The position numbers and the translations under genes were made by a program. Positions 61,397 through 64,000 of a DNA stretch of 64,000 bases are shown piece after piece (the first letter of the stretch is position 1; each line of letters begins with the position of its first letter). The stretch comes from Flavobacteriales bacterium UBA4466. GTDB taxonomy: Bacteria > Bacteroidota > Bacteroidia > Flavobacteriales_D > Sanyastnellaceae. Below the pieces are notes generated by a model. It searched no databases and had not been told where the DNA came from. It saw nothing but the letters and a program-made list of their open reading frames with translations. The stretch is taken from the NCBI GenBank assembly GCA_905182895.1, contig CAJJDD010000014.1, forward strand, positions 21,474-85,473, read 5' to 3'.

Positions 61397-62522
61397 ATGA
61401 CTCAACAGCTAAAAAACATCACTTTAAGGCATATCTACTCTAATAAAAAACAACTAATAGGCCTAGATTTCAAGTCGAACAAAGTACTTACTGCTCTGGT
61501 TCTGCAGCTTCCAGAAATCACATGGAATGAAGAATTTCAGCTCTACACTACTCCTAACGGCAAGCATGCCCTAGATCATTTATTCAATACTTTTAAAGGA
61601 GTAGCATGGCTAAACTGCAAGTATTTCTTTCCAGACAGACCCGTATCTAAAGGAATAAACGAGCCCATTAGCCTAGAACGGAAATCTAATTCCGAGAACT
61701 ACCAGAGATGTCCGGAGAAATTCTTAGCCAAGCTTGAGCTCAAACGATATGCTCCCAGTACTGCTAAAACTTACATTTTCTACTTCGAAAAGTTTATGAA
61801 TTATTATTCTACAAAGGAATTATTAGATCTAAACGAAAATGATATTAGAGCATACCTGATCCAACTGTCTAGGCAAGGCGCATCTGATTCTAGTCTCAAT
61901 CAAGCGAGTAAATTCCATTAAATTCTATTATGAACAGGTCTTAAATATGCCCAATCGGTTTTATAGAATAGAAAGACCTCGAAAAAAGAAACCACTGCCA
62001 AAAGTGATCTCCAAGGAAGATGCTCTGAATTTAATTAGGACCACTAGAAATGTAAAGCATCGGTGCATACTCAGCCTATTATATGGCTCGGGACTAAGAA
62101 AAAATGAGCTCTTAATGCTACGCCCAGAAGACATAGACAGCAAGCGCATGATGGTATTCATTAAAAATTCCAAAGGAGGAAAAGACAGGTACACATTACT
62201 AGGAAATAGTCAACTACAAGATTTACGCACATATTTCAAGAAAGAGCGGCCTAAGGAATATTTATTTGAAGGAGCGCAGGGAGGACCCTATAGCGCTACT
62301 AGTGTGAGCGCGGTGGTAAAAAAGAATGCCACGCGCATAGGTCTAAATATAAGATTAACGCCACACATGCTGCGTCATAGTTTTGCCACTCATCTACTAG
62401 AAGCAGGAGTAGATTTAAGATATATACAAACTTTATTAGGACACAGTTCTAGCAAAACCACAGAAATTTACACACATGTAGCTATAAAACAACTGACTAG
62501 AATAGAAAATTTACTAGATTAG
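61397..62522 (+). CDS. Tyrosine recombinase (XerD/IntI-like integrase, one frameshift)
   Basis: The N-terminal part (residues 1-85: ITWNEEFQLYTTPNGKHAL, FKGVAWLNCKYFF) is an extra domain seen in chromosomal integrases of marine Bacteroidota. A SAM-like core-binding domain follows (KLELKRYAPSTAKTYIFYFE, RAYLIQLSRQG). After a break near 61910 comes the catalytic domain with Arg in YGSGLRKNELLML, Lys in KNSKGGKDR, HxxR in LTPHMLRHSFATHLL, His in LGHSSSKTTE and the nucleophile Tyr in IYTHV. About 373 residues. It ends RIENLLD, close to the R/KSPLD end of IntI proteins. Its neighbour downstream is bounded by possible core sites. Confidence 0.9.
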
Positions 62523-62554
62523 CCAATATATATATAGTGTGAATAAACGCTATA

Positions 62555-62578
62555 GTGTATACACGTACGTTGTGTACA
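62555..62578. other. Cluster of short palindromes: possible recombination site downstream of the integrase
   Basis: GTGTATACAC (62555-62564), CGTACG (62564-62569) and GTTGTGTACA (62569-62578) follow one another 33 bp after the integrase stop. GTTGTGTACA is found again, inverted, at 63809-63818. It could be an attI-like or inversion site. Confidence 0.35.
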
Positions 62579-63803
62579 ATGATGAAGATGAAAAAAATGA
62601 AGCGATTACTAATAAGATTATGGAATGCCACACATTAGGACAAGAAAGATGACCCAGTGAAAATTGACTTGAATCAGAGCAGTACAATTGATAACAATTT
62701 AATATCAGGTAGTGGTACTTCATCATTTTATCCGGGTTATTGGGGGAATAGATCTAGATGGTCTTTATTCTGTAAAACAAACAATAGGTGGCGGATTCAT
62801 ATTCTGTGGTTTTACTGAGAATCAAGCAAACTCTGAACGAGACATTTTACTCTTAAAGACGGATAATACTGGAGAAACGGAATGGGTTAAAACTTTCTCG
62901 GACAGTTATACAGATCAAGGTTGGTATATTCAAGAAACAGATAATAATGAATTTATCATTGCTGCAACCTCTACTAATCAAGCTGGTTCTTCCATGAGTT
63001 CATCTCCTTATGTAGGACAGGCTATTAAAAGTAAGTGGAAATGGGGTTCTGCAATGGAAAAAATCATATAATATGGGTTCATACACTAGTTTTTTCGACA
63101 GTTAAACAGACTAGTGCTGGTGGGTATATCATCTGCGGTTCGGAGTACTCTTCAGAAACTGCATTTTTAATAAAAACTGACGCTTCGGGTAATGAATTGT
63201 GGCAAAAAATATTTTCAAATAAAAAAGAATTTAATCATTGTACAGCTTACGACAGATGGAGGATTTATTATCACCGGTGCTACAGAATCTTTTGGCAACG
63301 GAGGGAACAGACATTTTCATAGCAAAAACCGACAATAATGGAGATACACTATGGACTAAAACATGGGGTGATAACTACGATAATACTGCAAGAGCAATTA
63401 AACAGGACGGAAAACGACTTTGTAATTTCTGGTTATAATACTAATACAACTTCTGGAGCATCAGGTTTTGTAGTATCGGTTGATTCTATTGGTAATGAGA
63501 ATTGGTCAAAAGATTATCTATCTGATAACATTCAAGCGCTAGATTTTATTGAATTGACATCTGACAACGAATACATAGTAATTGGACGAGAAAGTTTTGG
63601 GAATAATTCAGAGTGTTATTTATTGAAAGTTAGCTCAAATAATGGAGATGTATTATGGAAAAGTACATTTTCTGAGGGAAATTATAACCTTCTAAATGAA
63701 GTAACAACAAACAAATGACAATGGATATATTATTGCTGGCTACTCACTAAAAAACGGAAATGGGAACGGCTTAATAATAAAGACAGATCAAAATGGAAAT
63801 TAA
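62579..63803 (+). CDS. Secreted lipoprotein with tandem propeller-type repeats (multiple frameshifts)
   Basis: An ATG at 62579 gives MMKMKKMKRLL, the start of a signal; after errors the text reads KKDDPVKIDLNQSS, as expected just after a lipobox Cys. Then repeats of about 50 residues follow: DGLYSVKQTIGGGFIFCGFT..LLKTDNTGETEWVKTF, SAGGYIICGSEYSSETAFLI..KTDASGNELWQKIF, KTDNNGDTLWTKTW, and at the end NDNGYIIAGYS..GLIIKTDQNGN. The G-G-[YF]-I-[IF]-x-G and KTDxxGxxxW-x-K motifs form a beta-propeller-like repeat frequent in surface proteins of this phylum. At least four breaks. It ends on a repeat with no T9SS tail. It lies between inverted core sequences. Confidence 0.6.
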
Positions 63804-63808
63804 AACAC

Positions 63809-63884
63809 TGTACACAACAAAACCTAAACTGCATTAAAACGCAGCTTAGCCAAACCGATATTGCTGCATTAAAAACCGTTAGCA
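63809..63884 (+). other. Candidate attC-like site after the lipoprotein gene
   Basis: It starts with TGTACACAAC (63809-63818), the inverse of GTTGTGTACA at 62569, and ends with GTTAGCA (63878-63884), a GTTRRRY-like core. Between them are two direct copies of CTGCATTAAAA (63829-63839 and 63864-63874). The spacing suits an integron attC, but I could not find the folded arms of a standard attC. Confidence 0.25.
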
Positions 63885-63902
63885 AGTTAAATTGACAAAT
63901 CA

Positions 63903-64000
63903 ATGAAGAAAGTTTTACAAATAGCTATTTTTTTAGTGTTGGGGTATTCAGCAAAATCTCAAACCAATTTAGGATGGAAAACAATCCTAAATGAGCAATT
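63903..64000 (+). CDS. N-terminus of a secreted protein (partial)
   Basis: ATG at 63903 gives MKKVLQIAIFLVLGYSAKSQ, a clear signal peptide with cleavage after AKSQ-type end, then TNLGWKTILNEQ to the window edge. The function cannot be read from the 32 visible residues. It follows the candidate attC-like site, so it could be the next cassette. Confidence 0.6.
   Translation, partial: MKKVLQIAIFLVLGYSAKSQTNLGWKTILNEQ

Noticed and set aside
63809..63884. A complete standard attC site
   Set aside because: Core-like ends are present, but the inner left and right arms do not pair as in known attC sites, so only a candidate is reported.

Overview
The window is an AT-rich (by eye about 36-38% GC) chromosome fragment from a Bacteroidota bacterium, most likely a marine Flavobacteriia/Cryomorphaceae-like lineage. 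The evidence is a gldKLMN type IX secretion (T9SS)/gliding operon with a PorP/SprF protein and a GldA-like ATPase, several secreted proteins with T9SS C-terminal tails, TonB-dependent receptors, a fused HPRT-adenylate kinase, a CarB without its C-terminal allosteric domain, many Bacteroidota-specific DUF families (DUF4834, DUF4924, DUF4783), and promoters of the Bacteroidota type (TAnnTTTG at -7). No rRNA, tRNA or CRISPR array was seen.

Layout. 1-5 kb: end of a GGGPS-family gene, a tiny secreted protein that is little more than a signal peptide and a T9SS tail, a PAT-like acetyltransferase coupled to a DCC/DUF393 protein, a large GNAT/FemAB-like acyltransferase and an outer-membrane barrel receptor. 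5-8 kb: a TPP riboswitch in front of a TonB-dependent receptor (probable thiamin uptake), then a truncated second receptor. 8-15 kb: DUF922 protease-like gene, obg, hpt-adk fusion, a small secreted remnant and carB behind a structured leader. 15-17.6 kb: small Bacteroidota families and an OmpH/Skp chaperone. 17.7-24.4 kb: a five-gene cassette (ThiF/nitroreductase Rv1355c-family protein, FeeM-like GNAT, 7TMR-DISM sensor kinase, REC-kinase, REC) that looks like a small-molecule synthesis and sensing unit. 24.4-32.6 kb: M42 peptidase, membrane hydrolase, large BNR/PKD T9SS cargo, MnmD-like methyltransferase, ABC-F. 32.8-42.4 kb: gldKLMN, porP, formimidoylglutamase-like gene, topA. 42.7-51 kb: GT39-type transferase, miaB, sigma-54 activator, lptE, a TPR-like gene, secG, groES-groEL. 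51-61 kb: gldA, rsgA, YfhO, DUF4783, a secreted esterase with T9SS tail, aldehyde dehydrogenase, acyl-CoA dehydrogenase. 61-64 kb: a tyrosine recombinase followed by a repeat-rich lipoprotein gene bounded by inverted 10-bp core sequences, resembling an integron cassette or invertible segment.

Two features cut across the whole window. First, a 12-bp palindrome, GCGTTGCAACGC, occurs five times perfectly and six more times as a half-site plus core, inside unrelated genes and in different reading frames; this is the strongest candidate for an undescribed genome-wide DNA signal. Second, roughly fifty apparent frameshifts break even essential genes (obg, carB, topA, groL, gldK); these look like sequencing or assembly indels rather than gene decay, so gene spans below are given as whole genes with the breaks noted.
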